This document shows positions 24,501 through 35,722 of a stretch of 64,000 nucleotides of DNA, piece by piece (position 1 is the stretch's first letter; each line of letters begins with the position of its first letter). The stretch is from Zymoseptoria tritici IPO323 (taxonomy: Eukaryota > Ascomycota > Dothideomycetes > Mycosphaerellales > Mycosphaerellaceae). The DNA lies in contig NC_018215.1 in assembly GCF_000219625.1 (NCBI RefSeq), positions 1-64,000 of the forward strand, given 5' to 3'. Position numbers and translations under genes: made by a program. The notes beneath the pieces were generated by a model. The model was not told the DNA's origin. It made no database searches and saw only the letters and a list, made by a program, of their open reading frames with translations.

Positions 24501-27500
24501 GCGTACTTTGAATTCAGGTTGAGCTTTCGAGAGTTGGAACTCGTTCGAGGTGGCAAAGCGGTCCAGATCCAGCTTAGTGAAGACATCCTCCAAGGCTTTT
24601 CGGTCAACGTCATTCGAAGCCGTGCGAGGAATTGAATTGAGCATCACGACGAACGAAGGAACCATGTAGTCGTCCAGTTTTTGGCGTGCCGCAATCAAGA
24701 TTGATTCTCGCACGCTCCATGCACGCTTGTCCTCTGCGATGAGAGGAGCATCTGCAGACTCGTTTCGGACTGAAGCGAAGGAAACCAGTGCACTGTTCTC
24801 CATACCAGGGCGAGTCATAAGCAAAGTCTCAATATCCTCGGGATCCTCGTGAGCGTCTGAAAAGGCAGCGTTGATCCTGCTGAGATGGATGCCGATGCCA
24901 TTGACTTTGACGAAGTTGTCGCTTCGACCGAGCATTTCGATACCATGATCGACCATCCGCACGATGTCGCCGGTGAGAATGATATGCTGCTGAAGATCTT
25001 CGGACCACACTGATCTGCCCGCTGTCGAGGATGCATGTTCACGGGCTTCTCCAATCCGTGGGCCGTTCAGAGCAAGTTCGCCAACGCCATGGAACGGAAC
25101 CAATCGATGGGGAGGCTCGGAAGTGACGACAAACCTGGAGGTACATGCCAGTGTATTGTCGGTATTTGACGCTGTGCTGTGATTGTCGCTGGGGTTCGTG
25201 GACGGTACGTTTCCGAGATCAAATTTCACTCTCTTCGCATCAACGTTTTGCACAGAAAGCAAGGCCCTCGGTATGGAACCAAGACACTCTCTGGCAGTCT
25301 GCTGCGGCCGCTCCAGAATTGCCATAACAATACTCGATAATTGAGAAAGTATCCGCTCCGCCGTCACCTCCGCAAAAAGATCCGTCTTGAAAGTCAACTT
25401 GACAATCATAGGACATTCCGTATTCCACTGCGATCGAGGAATTGCCTGATCACACGGCCAGACCTCCAGCATGGCTCCAAAATCATGGCGCATTGCCGGC
25501 CAGGATATGCGGTTCCACAGAGATTCGCGCTCGCTCTTCGATGACTCCTCGACCTGGAAATGTTGAAATGCAAGAAGCGAGTCGTATGGCAGTTTGCCTT
25601 CCGGTGTTGTGATCAGACCCAACGATGGGTAGGCGTGGCCGAGTGCACGAGTTCCTGCCCGAGCGACCTGAGAAACAGCTTGGCCGACCGAAGTGATCGA
25701 GTCCGGATCGTTGGGTACTTGGACACGGCACGGAAGCACAGTAAAAGTAGGTCCATGGCACACGGCGGACTCGGTGTCAAATCTATTCGACACCACGCTG
25801 CCGAGCATAACATCGCTAGCTTGACGTTCGGAGTAGGACGAGAGAAGCATAGCCCATGCCGTCTGCCAGATTGCGAGAGGACTTGCACCGATCTCTCGGC
25901 TCCGCGTTTCGAGGTCCTTGTACTTCAGCGAAGTTGTATGCTTGACGACGAGTGTCTCCGCTTCTTGCTCGGTCCAAGGTTGCGACTTTGACCCAATGAG
26001 CACCGGTATCGTCTCGGCGTGGAAGTTAGCCGTTTCTTGAAGCCAGAAGTCATCGGTCTTCTTCGACTGGAGCTTGAGGTCATGTTCAGCAGCGAAGGAG
26101 ATGTCGGATCGGTGTTCCTTCGGTAAGCCGTGATATTGCCTCTCGATATCGACCATCAAGAGCTCCAGGGATGCACCGTCAAAGATGCCGTGGAACAGAC
26201 TGATGATCAGCAGATGGTCGTCGACGATCTGGATACGGTACAGGGTATTCGCAACGATGCTGATTGCATTCTCAGCCTCTTGCAACCAATGCTCCTCGGA
26301 ATGTGAGCCGCAGCGGCGAACAACACGGCAAAGTCCATGCTTCGCTGCGGCTTCGGGAGTGAGAATACAATGCGCGAAGGGTGCAATCGCATCGTCGATG
26401 GGAACGAATGTAGTCCGGTATGCCTCCCGTGCAATAAGAACGTCCTCAATGGCGGCAATAAGCCGGTCGATGTCAACACGTCCAGGTTCGAGATGGTAGC
26501 AAGAGTGATTGATATATGTTTTGCGAGTCCCCTGCGAGGACCGCATAAGACTGGCGATTGCGCCGCTCTGACCTGCCGTCGCTGGCACGACCTTCTCAAT
26601 ATCTTCAGCAGGCAGACCCGCCGACCGGGACGCAGAATTAAGGTGGCGGTGCGAAAAGTCCCGCAAAATCGCTTTCGTTTTGTCGTCGGCGGCGCTGGCA
26701 AGTCGATCGTCTTTCGACAGGAGTAATCGACGTACACTCTGCCCACTCAGAAGGTCCTGTAACGACAGGTCTTCCACGAGATATTGAGCGCGAACACGGG
26801 AAAGGAGCTGCATCCCCCTCAGACTGTCCAGACCGGCGTCTGAAACGAGGCTCGCGGTGGGCGATGGACGGTATTGCAGGATATCACTGAGTATATCGAG
26901 CAGCTTCCCCTCAACTTCGGCAAGGTGTGGTGGGAGAGGATCTTGCGGTTCATCGTCCGCCACTTCTTCCGAACTCTGCATCGTCTGCTCAGCGTTGATC
27001 TTCTCGTGGAGCACTGTTGTCAAAGCCCTCCGATCCAGTTTTCCAGCAAGTGAGCGGGGGATTTGCTCCATCATAAACAAGCGATAAGGTCGCATAAACG
27101 GTAACAGATTCTTCTGAACAGTGGCTTCAATTTTCTCCTTGACAGCATCCCATTCGGCTCCGTCCACGAGCGAGACAGCAGTCAGCGGCTTTTCGCTACC
27201 CTTCCCTTCACTTCCAGGCGGCTTATAGATCACAGTGAGTGCTTCTCGGACTTCTGGTACAGCGAGGACAGCAGCGTCGATTTCTCCGAGCTCGACTCGG
27301 CGACCGCTCAGCTTGACCTGGTCGGATGAGATTCTTCCCAGAAACTCAACAGATGGATTGCCGGCACTGTCCCATACAACTCTCGCCCGATCTCCAGTAC
27401 GATACGCTCGACCCCAGGGAGTGACCGGCAGAAACGCTTTGGCCGTCTCCTCCGGACGGTTGAGGTATCCGCGAGAGCTGACCTGCGGTCCAGAAATCAG

Positions 27501-29351
27501 CAGCTCACCGGCACATCCATACGGCAGGGGTCGAAGAGGATCCTGCTCGTCAACGACGATGAGCGAAACAGATGGTAGTGGACTTCCAATGATGCCACCT
27601 CGATTATTCGCAAGAACGTGAAGCAGCGCACTGCAGTTCATAGCCGCTTCTGTAGGACCATATCCATTGTAAAGACCTCGCGGCCCATCATCCGGACTCC
27701 AGTCAGATGAAGCAGCAGGATTGAGCGCAGCGAAAGTCTCAGTAACCTTGACGTTGAGAGCTTCACCCATGGCCCAAAGACCCTTCAACTGCAGCGGGTC
27801 GAGAAGAGTAGCGAGCGACGGAGTGGCCAACATCACGTCCACATCCATCTGCGCTAGGACGGAGTATATGTCGTTCAGAGTCAGCTGTCTCTCAGCGCAA
27901 CACAGTGTTCCGCCACCGCTGAGAGTGACAAAGATTTCCATGATGGAAGGATCGAATGTCGGTGCGCAGAATTGGAACCAGCGGGTAGGTCGAGCGTTCG
28001 GGGATGAGGCAATGGGTACGATGGCGGAGTCGGCAGCGACGAGACAGGCGGCCGAAAGATGGCTGATCTGGACTCCCTTCGGCTTTCCGGTTGTACCCGA
28101 AGTGTACAGAATGTATGCGAGGTCGTCTTCGTCGGCAGATGATAGGCAAGTTCGTATGGAGTGTTGAATTTCCGGTTCCTCGGTGAGGAGCTTGGGATCC
28201 AAGAAGTCCGATGCATTAACAATCTGCACATCATCCGACAAAGCCTTTGTCTGATCGTTCCCGCCGAAGATCTCCAATCCGATATCGTGATTCCTGGTAA
28301 TAACTATCCGACATTCCAGATCCTCAAGTATAACCATCTGTCTTTCCACCGGCGCATCCACGGGAATCGGGCAAAACGGACGTCCAGCCTTCAGCACAGC
28401 AATGTAGGCAATGTACATCTCCGGGCTGGGACCCATGACGATAGCCACCGGTCCTTCGTTCTGCTGGTCCCCACTCGCAATCCGCGCTGCGATCCGCTCG
28501 GCAATGGCATTGACCTCACGGTAGGTGTATTGCACACGAGTCTGGTCCAAGTTCAAATAATCGATTGCCATGCGGTCCGGAAATTGCTCAACTCGCCGCT
28601 CGAAACAACCGTGCAGCAATGCTGGGTGCCGTTCGATGTCGGGTTCCTGGGGAAACGGCACCGGACGAGAATGGTGTGGGTAATTGAGGATAGACTTCTG
28701 GGCGGCGTTGTGGTCATTGCCGGAAATTTGGGAGCACAGTAGTTCGAGGAGGGTGTCCAGTGCTGCTTCTGGAATCAAGTGTCCGTCAACATCAAGGACG
28801 ATCTGATATCCAGTATTTGTTGGCACGATCCGGGCAACGAACTGCTAACAATGTCAGTCGCTGATCCTATGCCCATGTAAGCAATGGTCATGGTAGTAAC
28901 TTGCCTTTGCCGAGAAGCTGTTCAAGTTTTCCGTCTCCTATCATCTCATCTCGTCAGCCTCGTCACATTCCGCAAAATCCTGACCACCAGCATCCCAAGC
29001 GACCAAACTCACCCTCAAATCCAACAAAAACCCACTCGGCACATCCTCCACCCTTTCAACATCCTCAACAACCGCCTCACTCTCGGCTGCCGAAAATTGC
29101 ACAGAACAAACCCGTCCCTCCTCTTCCTCACCTTTCAACGCAACAACGAAACAAACATCATCCTGTCCCCTCCCAACAAGCAGCCTCACAAATCGATGAA
29201 ACGCCGCAATCGAAGCGCTTTCCCTATGGATGTCGTTCGATTCAAGCTTCAAGTCTCTCTGGACCGATCTTCTCACCTCCGGCGTTCCATCCGGCGGAGG
29301 GCGAGAGGTATTCAGCGCGGGTAACGAGGTGGCCGGTAACATTGCAGCCAT
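15580..29351 (-). CDS. sidC: Ferrichrome-type siderophore NRPS (SidC family)
   Basis: Joined from exons 29351-29013, 28937-28905, 28841-17655 and 17595-15583 plus stop, in phase: 4524 residues. The two long frames begin with GTG, not ATG, which supports the exon joins. Domains (approximate residues): A1 190-735 ([11 protein letters not shown] at 370, GKLDR lysine about 725), T1 (Ser797), C1 870-1320 (FHGIFDG), A2 remnant 1360-1550, T2 (Ser1606), C2 1690-2160 (HHALHDA), A3 2190-2750 ([16 protein letters not shown] 2510), T3 (Ser2809), C3 (HHALFDG), T4 (Ser3389), C4 (HHAIYDG), T5 (Ser3976), C5 to the end (HHAMYDA). The two T-C units without A at the C-terminus are typical of ferrichrome synthetases that join three acylated hydroxyornithines to small amino acids and cyclise with the last C domain. 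A2 lacks motifs A1-A6 and the A10 lysine. Divergent from the acyltransferase gene. No thioesterase. Confidence 0.9.
28842..28904 (-). other. Predicted GC-AG intron of the NRPS gene
   Basis: The second intron begins GCAAGT after AAG and ends TTAGCAG with a CTGAC branch-like box. Together with the 75-nt intron 29012-28938 it isolates an 11-codon exon (28937-28905). Because that exon is a multiple of three, a single 171-nt intron 29012-28842 with a normal GT donor is equally in frame, so the micro-exon is optional. Confidence 0.5.
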
Positions 29352-29614
29352 AATTCTTTCTCGAGCAAACGTTTGGTCGGCAAGTCGCTGAAGTCAACAC
29401 ATTCAAAGGCAGTACTGTGCTTCATTCAGTCTCACTCAACCTCTGACAGACAAGATGTCTAGCGCTACCGGAGCTGCGCTGTATTCGCGACGCTCATGGC
29501 GTGCTCAACGTCCACTGAACCAATCTCGTGCGGCCGTCCGGGCTGGTCTCACACCGCATCGCTGGCCTCCTGACACTGTGGATCTCGATGATGACGATGA
29601 TCGATGCCGGCCGA

Positions 29615-29623
29615 TTATCTGAT
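29615..29623 (-). promoter_or_regulatory. Iron-regulatory GATA site (ATCWGATAA)
   Basis: TTATCTGAT, the reverse complement of ATCAGATAA, matches the extended binding site of the fungal iron-repressing GATA factors SreA/Sre1/Urbs1. It lies about 260 bp upstream of the NRPS start in the promoter shared with the acyltransferase gene. A near match (ATCTGATGA) overlaps it on the other side. Confidence 0.65.
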
Positions 29624-29662
29624 CTGATGAGATGGTGTAATAGCCCCGAGGGCGTGGAGCGA

Positions 29663-30095
29663 CATCCGGCCTTACGCTCGTGCAGAAGGATGCCGAGCAG
29701 TGGAGAGTGCTGTTGTCTAGCGTGCGTGGAGGACATCCCAACCCTGGTCAAGCTGTGTTCGTTTCTGCACCACTATAGTGCCAATTAGCGTCATCCGGCG
29801 GTACGTTCGTGCAGAAAGATCTAGCGTAGTGGAGAATGCTGTCGTATAGCCTGGTTGGTCTCCGATGCCTAGTTGAAGCGAGCCGTTTTCGTCTCGCGGA
29901 GGTCTGCATTACTATAGTGCCAATTAGCGTCATCCGGCCTTACGTTCATGCAGAAGGATGTGGACCAGTGCTGTCGTCTAGCGTGGTTGGTCTCCCAAAC
30001 CCCGGTCGCAAGCGAGCCGCATTCGTCCCGCATAGTTCTGCAATACTACCAAGTCCCAATTAGCGTCCCTCGGCCTTACGCTCGTGCAGAAGCAT
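29663..30095. repeat. Imperfect tandem repeat in the bidirectional NRPS promoter
   Basis: Units start at 29663, 29792, 29931 and 30067 with CATCCGGCCTTACGCTCGTG or a close variant, so unit length is 129, 139 and 136 bp; the fourth copy is partial. Each junction carries TATAGTGCCAATTAGCGTC or a variant, giving CCAAT boxes at 29781, 29920 and 30056. Confidence 0.85.
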
Positions 30096-30137
30096 GTGGA
30101 TCCATCGCTCCACAACTCTGAGATTTTTCTAGGATCA

Positions 30138-30156
30138 TTATCAGATGATCAGATAA
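30138..30156. promoter_or_regulatory. Inverted pair of iron-regulatory GATA sites
   Basis: TTATCAGAT (30138-30146, minus-strand ATCTGATAA) and ATCAGATAA (30148-30156, plus strand) lie back to back with one base between them. Two perfect extended SreA-type sites in opposite orientation, midway between two divergent siderophore genes, suggest shared repression by iron. Distance to the acyltransferase ATG is about 490 bp. Confidence 0.75.
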
Positions 30157-30644
30157 TCTCGTCGACCCATAACACCTTAGTACCTTAGCGAGTCCCATCC
30201 ATGTACTCCTATATCGGAAGTGACGTGCGGAGTGTGTGTTGTGCGCTTCGGACGAAGGATTGGATGCCTCGATCGATACCAAATCCGATTGAAGGGTGTG
30301 ACTTTGCGTGCCTGTACCTTGCGAAGGCTTCGAATTCCGCCGAACGTGACATCTGTCCTTGCTACAGGCGAAACGGCGGCCCGGATGAAGGCGAGTGGTC
30401 GAGGAGCGCAGCCGGCCAGCTCGTACTTCGTTGGTTTCCCGGTGAAGAGCCCATTCTGTCAATCGCTTCTCGAAAACTTCCGACGTTCGTTGCTCTTCCA
30501 GTAAGCAGCAGCGCATTCTTTCAATCGCTCGTCTCGGTTCTTTCCTCCACACGACATTAGCCAGCGTTGCTCTCCCATCGAAGAACATACTGTGTCGATC
30601 GCATCTCACCTCCTCGTCCTCGTTCTACGCACCTTATCTGCAAA

Positions 30645-32000
30645 ATGACCACAACCACCACAACCACCGCACTCACCTTCACCCTACCAGACGGCACCTC
30701 CACCGTCACCATCCGCCCAACCCAAAAAGCAGCTCCGAGCGAAGAACCATCGCAAGACACAGCTCCGAGCAAGAAAGATTCGAATCACGAAGTATACCTC
30801 AACGACCACCTTATCGCAACTTGGGTCATCGATCCAAGCGTCAAGACAAGAGTCAGCCCAGCGCAAGTCCTCGATGAGCGAGCCGAGTTCGACAGCGTCC
30901 GACATCTTGTCCTTTCATCTCGCCGATCCAACGATAATGGGGTCTGCAATGGCAATGGCGTCTCCAATGGGAATGGCGTCTCCGATGGGAATGGCGTGGT
31001 CAACGGAAACGGCATCCATCCAGTCGACACCCACTCAACATCCGAACTGGAGCACACCTGGATCAGCATCTACGCCCTCTGGCTCCTGCACCACGATTTG
31101 GACGTGATTCCCATCAGTTCACCTTCCAACTCCGCCGTGACGACATACCTGATCAATACTGGTCTTGCCGCGCCATCGCCCTTCGAGCCGGCAGACACAG
31201 ATGCTGGACGGACGCTGTTATTAGCGCGAGAAGCATTCTGGCAAGGAGCCGGAACCCCCGACAACCTCTCCTGGCTCCGGTCCCGTCCCGAAGCCAGCAT
31301 CCCAGGTTTCAACTCCCATCTCGGAGCATTCGCCAGTCAAATGTCCTTCACACGCCGGGGGAACGTGTGCACCACCCATCCTCTGCGACCTCAAAAACCG
31401 GCTCCAGGAACGGTGGTGTATAGTCGATACATCGTCGAAGTGGGGCAGCATCTTCAGCTCGTACACATCGATGCCAGCAATCCGGTGCATTTCTCAGCGT
31501 ACGCGCGGTGGCAGAATAGTGACAGGGTGAATCATGGGTGGAGAGAACGTGGGCCCGACGAGAAACACGCAGCGTATCTCGAGTCTCAACGGATAGATCC
31601 TCATACAATGTCCCTCATCTTCCTCTGGGACGGCGAACCCGCCGGCTACAGCGAAGTAGGCTGGGCGAAAGAAGACAACACAGCCTGCTTCGTGTCCTCC
31701 AACTGCGGCATCCACATCGGCGAGTTCGACCAGCTGAGCCACATCCTCGTCGGGGAAGAGAAGTTCCGCGGCGGCAAGCGATATCAAGCGGTGGCGACCT
31801 CAATCAAACATCTCTGCTTTCTGAGGGATCCTCGAACGACACAGGTGATCGCGGAGCCGAGATTTGATTTACCGAGTGTGCCGATTCAAGCGAGGTTCTT
31901 GCCGCAGGAGAGGAAGAAGAGGGTGCAGTTGCCGCATAAGCAGGCGGTTTTGTTTGCGTTGCAGAGGGAGAGGTTTTTTCAGGAAGGGCATTTCTACTGA
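30645..32000 (+). CDS. Hydroxyornithine N-acyltransferase-like GNAT protein (SidF/SidL type)
   Basis: 451 residues in one exon, starting at the ATG in CAAAATGACC; an in-frame ATG 26 codons earlier gives an unlikely basic extension. The C-terminal half (about residues 262-445) matches the siderophore acyltransferase family related to AlcB/IucB (PF13523): HIGEFDQLSHILVGEEKFRG, FLRDPRT, IAEPRFD and the terminal QRERFF box. These enzymes transfer acetyl or anhydromevalonyl groups to N5-hydroxyornithine. Next to a ferrichrome-type NRPS, acetyl transfer is the simpler reading, but substrate cannot be read from sequence. The end GHFY is not a peroxisomal PTS1, unlike what I recall for SidF. Residues about 100-124 form an NGNGV repeat from an 18-bp minisatellite (30941-31015). 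It shares a promoter with the NRPS. Confidence 0.85.
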   Translation: MTTTTTTTALTFTLPDGTSTVTIRPTQKAAPSEEPSQDTAPSKKDSNHEVYLNDHLIATWVIDPSVKTRVSPAQVLDERAEFDSVRHLVLSSRRSNDNGVCNGNGVSNGNGVSDGNGVVNGNGIHPVDTHSTSELEHTWISIYALWLLHHDLDVIPISSPSNSAVTTYLINTGLAAPSPFEPADTDAGRTLLLAREAFWQGAGTPDNLSWLRSRPEASIPGFNSHLGAFASQMSFTRRGNVCTTHPLRPQKPAPGTVVYSRYIVEVGQHLQLVHIDASNPVHFSAYARWQNSDRVNHGWRERGPDEKHAAYLESQRIDPHTMSLIFLWDGEPAGYSEVGWAKEDNTACFVSSNCGIHIGEFDQLSHILVGEEKFRGGKRYQAVATSIKHLCFLRDPRTTQVIAEPRFDLPSVPIQARFLPQERKKRVQLPHKQAVLFALQRERFFQEGHFY

Positions 32001-33142
32001 TTTTGGGGGGAGGTGTTCATGTTTGTTCATGTTAGCGGATAGGATTATCATGAGCCGATTTTCATGGTGGACGTTTTCCATTCACCTGTTCAGAGCATCA
32101 TTTTCAGCGCCGCAAATTCATGAATGTCGCCATTGTGAAGTTCCAGCTCTCCCATTGCTGATGCTCCGCTGGCCTTGGAGCATGTCCGCAAGCTTTTCGA
32201 CGCATGATCATCGAGCCAAGAGTCTTGGAAGTCTCACAACCGTGGCGTTTGAGCTCGAAGATCCACGACTCCACTGGACTTGTAGCCTCGCTGGAGCATG
32301 TGCGTCCGCTGGCATGCATGCAGCATTCCGACGACCAGTGGCCCGCACGCACCGTGGTCTCCTCGTTCGCTTGCTCTTTTCGCCCGATCTCGCCTCCACT
32401 CGGTGGTCAGAGAATGGCACCATCTCGCTCGGTTGAAGTCGTCGTTTCGCTTCATCGAGACCACAAGATCGAACCGTGCATTGTTGGGTGGAGTGAAAAG
32501 TACAGGGAAGAGGGGCAAGCACGTATGCGGCAAAGGTACGGAAGATCATCTCATCGCCAAGCAAGAGAGTGAAGTCGAACCGGAAGGGAAGTGGAGTGGA
32601 GTTCTGTTTCCCCTCGCTTACGTGAAAACTCTGTCTTCTAGCGTCGAACTCTGTCTTTCAAGATCGATAAGAATCCCTGTCTAGCGTCAAACTCTATTGG
32701 TCGGATCTGATAACATCTCCACCCCGAGTCGAGGCAAGAGGGACTCTTTCCATCACAGTTCCATTCGCTTGAGTCCGTCCTCGCTTCAACGAAACCAGTC
32801 TCACCATGCTGTGCCGTGGATGTGATGTGCTCTTCTTTACCGCATTCGACTCCATTCCCGTCTCTTGCGCCCGAAGGTCGCCGAGTCGATGGACTTCTCG
32901 TCGGGTCTTCTCGGCGTCGGGTGTGTGGTTGGTTTCTGCTGCATCCTTCACACAACCTGGTGGGTCTCTCTCAAGACCAGGATCATCTTCAGCCCTGGTC
33001 TCTCTTAATGCAGGCAGGACCTTTCTTTCCTTCTGCCTTGTCTCGTCTCTCTAGCTCCCTTCTGCTACACACCGTCCGTCTGTCTTTCCCTTTGTCTTCA
33101 ATCTGCGACGACTTCGGCTGATTGCACTCGGCCTCCATCGCA
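32001..33142. other. Intergenic region and promoter of the siderophore transporter
   Basis: No gene supported. It contains the composite ATTGG/GATA element at 32696-32713. Several short frames on both strands show no domain. Confidence 0.55.
32696..32713 (+). promoter_or_regulatory. Composite CCAAT plus iron GATA element
   Basis: ATTGG (inverse CCAAT, 32696-32700) is followed after four bases by ATCTGATAA (32705-32713). CCAAT-complex/HapX activates and SreA represses siderophore genes in aspergilli, so adjacent sites are a plausible iron switch. It lies about 430 bp upstream of the transporter ATG. Confidence 0.65.
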
Positions 33143-35151
33143 ATGCGGACCTCCAGCGAGTCGCACAGCAGGAGCGACGCCTTCAATGGCAAGAATGATG
33201 CCTCACAAGTCACGGTCGACTCGGATTCTGCCAGCAAAGATCATCACGACCATGACCACCACCACAAGGACACCTCCATCAACGAGCGTCAATCCCAACA
33301 TGTCCACCAACAAGCGGGAGTCAGCAAAGTCGAGGCGTTCAACAAGGCCCTCTACCAATCAGGACCCTCCGGTCGACTCCTCCTCTACGTCCTCGTCGCC
33401 TCTCTGGCGCTGACCATGTTCGCCTACGCCCTCGACCAAGGCATCACCTACCAATTCAACGCCATCGCCTCCTCCGACTTCAGCCAACACGCCTCCCTCG
33501 GCGCCGTCAACACCGCCAGCTCCATCATCCGTGCCATCTCCAAACCCTTCCTCGGCAAACTCAGCGACATCACCTCCCGTCCCACAACCTACGTCGTCGT
33601 CCTCGTCGTCTACGCCGTCGGTTTCGCAGTCGCCGCCTCCTCCCAAGGTCTCGCCGCCTACATCGTCGGCGCATCCTTTACAGCTTTTGGAAAATCCGGC
33701 CTGGACCTCCTCAGCGACATCATCGTCGGAGATCTTACCCCGCTCGAATGGCGAGCCTTCTGGAGCGGCATGCTCGCCACCCCCTTCCTCATCACCACCT
33801 TCATCAACGGCTTCATCTCCGACGCCTTCGTCCCGAACAACTGGCGCTGGGGATTGGGAATGTTCGCCATCATGATGCCCGTCTTGTTGACACCCGCCAT
33901 CTGGACACTCTACGGCATGCAACTCAAAGCCGCGAAAATGGGCATGGTCAGCATGGGCGATTCCGGCCTTGCGCGGAAAGATGGAGTCAAGGTTCAAGGC
34001 ATGCAACAATACCTCCCCATGGCGCGCTCCATCGCCGTCGAAATGGATCTCATCGGTCTCCTCCTCCTCGGACTCGCATTCTCCCTGATTCTCCTCGCGC
34101 TGAACTTGGCTCCTGCCTCAAACGGCGGCTGGTCGAACCCAAGCATGATCGCCATGCTGGTGATAGGATTCGTCATTCTAGGCCTCTTCATCGCATACGA
34201 AGCCCTCCTCGCACCAGTCCCCATCACGCCAAAACGCATCCTAACCAACAAAGCCTTCCTCTGCGCCCTAACAGTCGACGTCTTCAACCAAATGGCCTCG
34301 GCAACCCGCAACAACTACTGGTCCTCCTACATCTACATCATTAAACCGTGGTCCAACTACGTCTGGACCATTTTCATCGGAACCACAACCCTAACCCTCT
34401 GCACCATGTCTCCCATCGGCGGGCTCATCCACCGGGCCACCCACCGCTACAAAACCCTCATGGTGATCGGCGCCATCATAAAACTAATCGGCTACGGCGT
34501 CGGCCTCGACGGCAACAGTCGCAGCACACTCTCCACCGCTCGCCTCGCCGTCAGCCAGGTAATGCTCGGAATGGGCGCCTGGACCGTAATCGGCGCCCGG
34601 GTAGGATCCCAAGCCTCCGTGCCCCACCAAGACCTCTCCGTCGTCATCAGCGTAATGTCCCTCTGGTCAACCATGGCGTCCTCCATCGGCTCCACCATCG
34701 CCGCGACAATTTGGCAGGATCGCATGTTGAATTACATGCGTGAGGAATGTCCCCCCTCTACACCAGAAGCCACACTCAAGAAAATATACGGTTCGATTAA
34801 AACGCTCAAAACGAAGTATGATTGGGAGGACCCGGTGAGGATGGGAGCGATAAGGGCGTATACCCGGACGAATGGGATTATACTCGCCGTGAGCTTGGTT
34901 TTGGCGGCTGTGCCGGTGGTGTTTAGTTGTTTGATGCCGAGTACGTCCCATAATACCCTTCCACTGCTACACAGACGAGTTGCTAATGGGGTTTTCTTGC
35001 AGATTACTACCTCGGCAAACAACAAAACGCAGTCACGAACACGGATGTTCTGGGTGAGCGGACGGAAGTTCCTCGACGAGTCGAAGAACCAACAAACGGC
35101 AAGCCGAGTTTGTGGCAGAGGGTTAAGAGGGGGTATTATAAGGAGACTTGA
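33143..35151 (+). CDS. Siderophore-iron MFS transporter (SIT/ARN family)
   Basis: Exons 33143-34940 and 35003-35151 (intron GTACGT, GCTAAT, TTGCAG) give 648 residues. Without splicing the frame runs into unrelated residues; with it the C-terminus reads MPNYYLGKQQNAVTN, as usual in this family. The first ATG is at 33143. There are about 14 hydrophobic segments after a 70-residue hydrophilic N-tail; FAYALDQGITYQFN, FGKSGLDLLSDI and the YTRTNGI segment near the end are typical of MirB/Sit1-like proton symporters for ferric hydroxamates. The N-tail holds seven His in residues 34-41 and neighbours (HHDHDHHH), a possible metal-binding patch. Adjacent NRPS and acyltransferase suggest uptake of the cluster's own ferri-siderophore; vacuolar or vesicular location is also possible. 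The promoter has a CCAAT-GATA element. Confidence 0.9.
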
Positions 35152-35651
35152 GTTGCGTGCGCCATGGTCATTTCGTCGCGAGAATTTGTTCACTAGGTCA
35201 AACTCGCAAGATTCGTCTGTAGTAGTGGATAAGTGAGATGAAAAGTAATCACTTCCATCAATCTCTTTTCTCTCTTCACGTGGAATCTCCTCTTCTCGAA
35301 CCATCAGGAAAAAAATCTCAATCTGCACCTCCACGCAGTCGATTCCTCGGAAACCGCCGACTCAACACCTACACACACACACCCACTCGTCTCTCTCATC
35401 TCTCCCTTCCTCGAACCGCCGACTCCGGCGCCCCTGACCCTCCAACCCTATATAGCCAACAGACGAAAACAAGCGAAAGACAAGCGCGGTGAAACAGTGG
35501 AGTCCGTCCGTGCCAGCGAAAGAAAGTGTCCGAGTCCCGCAGATATAGTGCATGCATGCATACGCGAACCGTCTCCACTCATACGCGAACAAAACTCCAT
35601 CCATGCAAGGCCGGACGGACTGTATCCACAACGGGTGCATGCTCGGTCTTG

Positions 35652-35660
35652 TTATCTGAT
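35652..35660 (-). promoter_or_regulatory. Iron-regulatory GATA site (ATCWGATAA)
   Basis: TTATCTGAT, the reverse complement of ATCAGATAA. It pairs with an oppositely oriented site 54 bp downstream, about 865 bp upstream of the ABC transporter start. Confidence 0.6.
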
Positions 35661-35713
35661 CGGGCCATGTGGAATGCAAGATGTCGTTTCTCGATGGGCA
35701 GCAGGGCAGCATG

Positions 35714-35722
35714 ATCTGATAA
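35714..35722 (+). promoter_or_regulatory. Iron-regulatory GATA site (ATCWGATAA)
   Basis: ATCTGATAA on the plus strand, second member of an inverted pair with 35652-35660. The presence of these sites here is the main sequence reason to count the ABC transporter as part of the siderophore regulon. Confidence 0.6.

Noticed and set aside
33359..34009. A 216-codon minus-strand frame inside the siderophore transporter gene
   Set aside because: Low-complexity Gly/Asp/Glu product that mirrors codon bias of the sense gene; the transporter itself is unambiguous.
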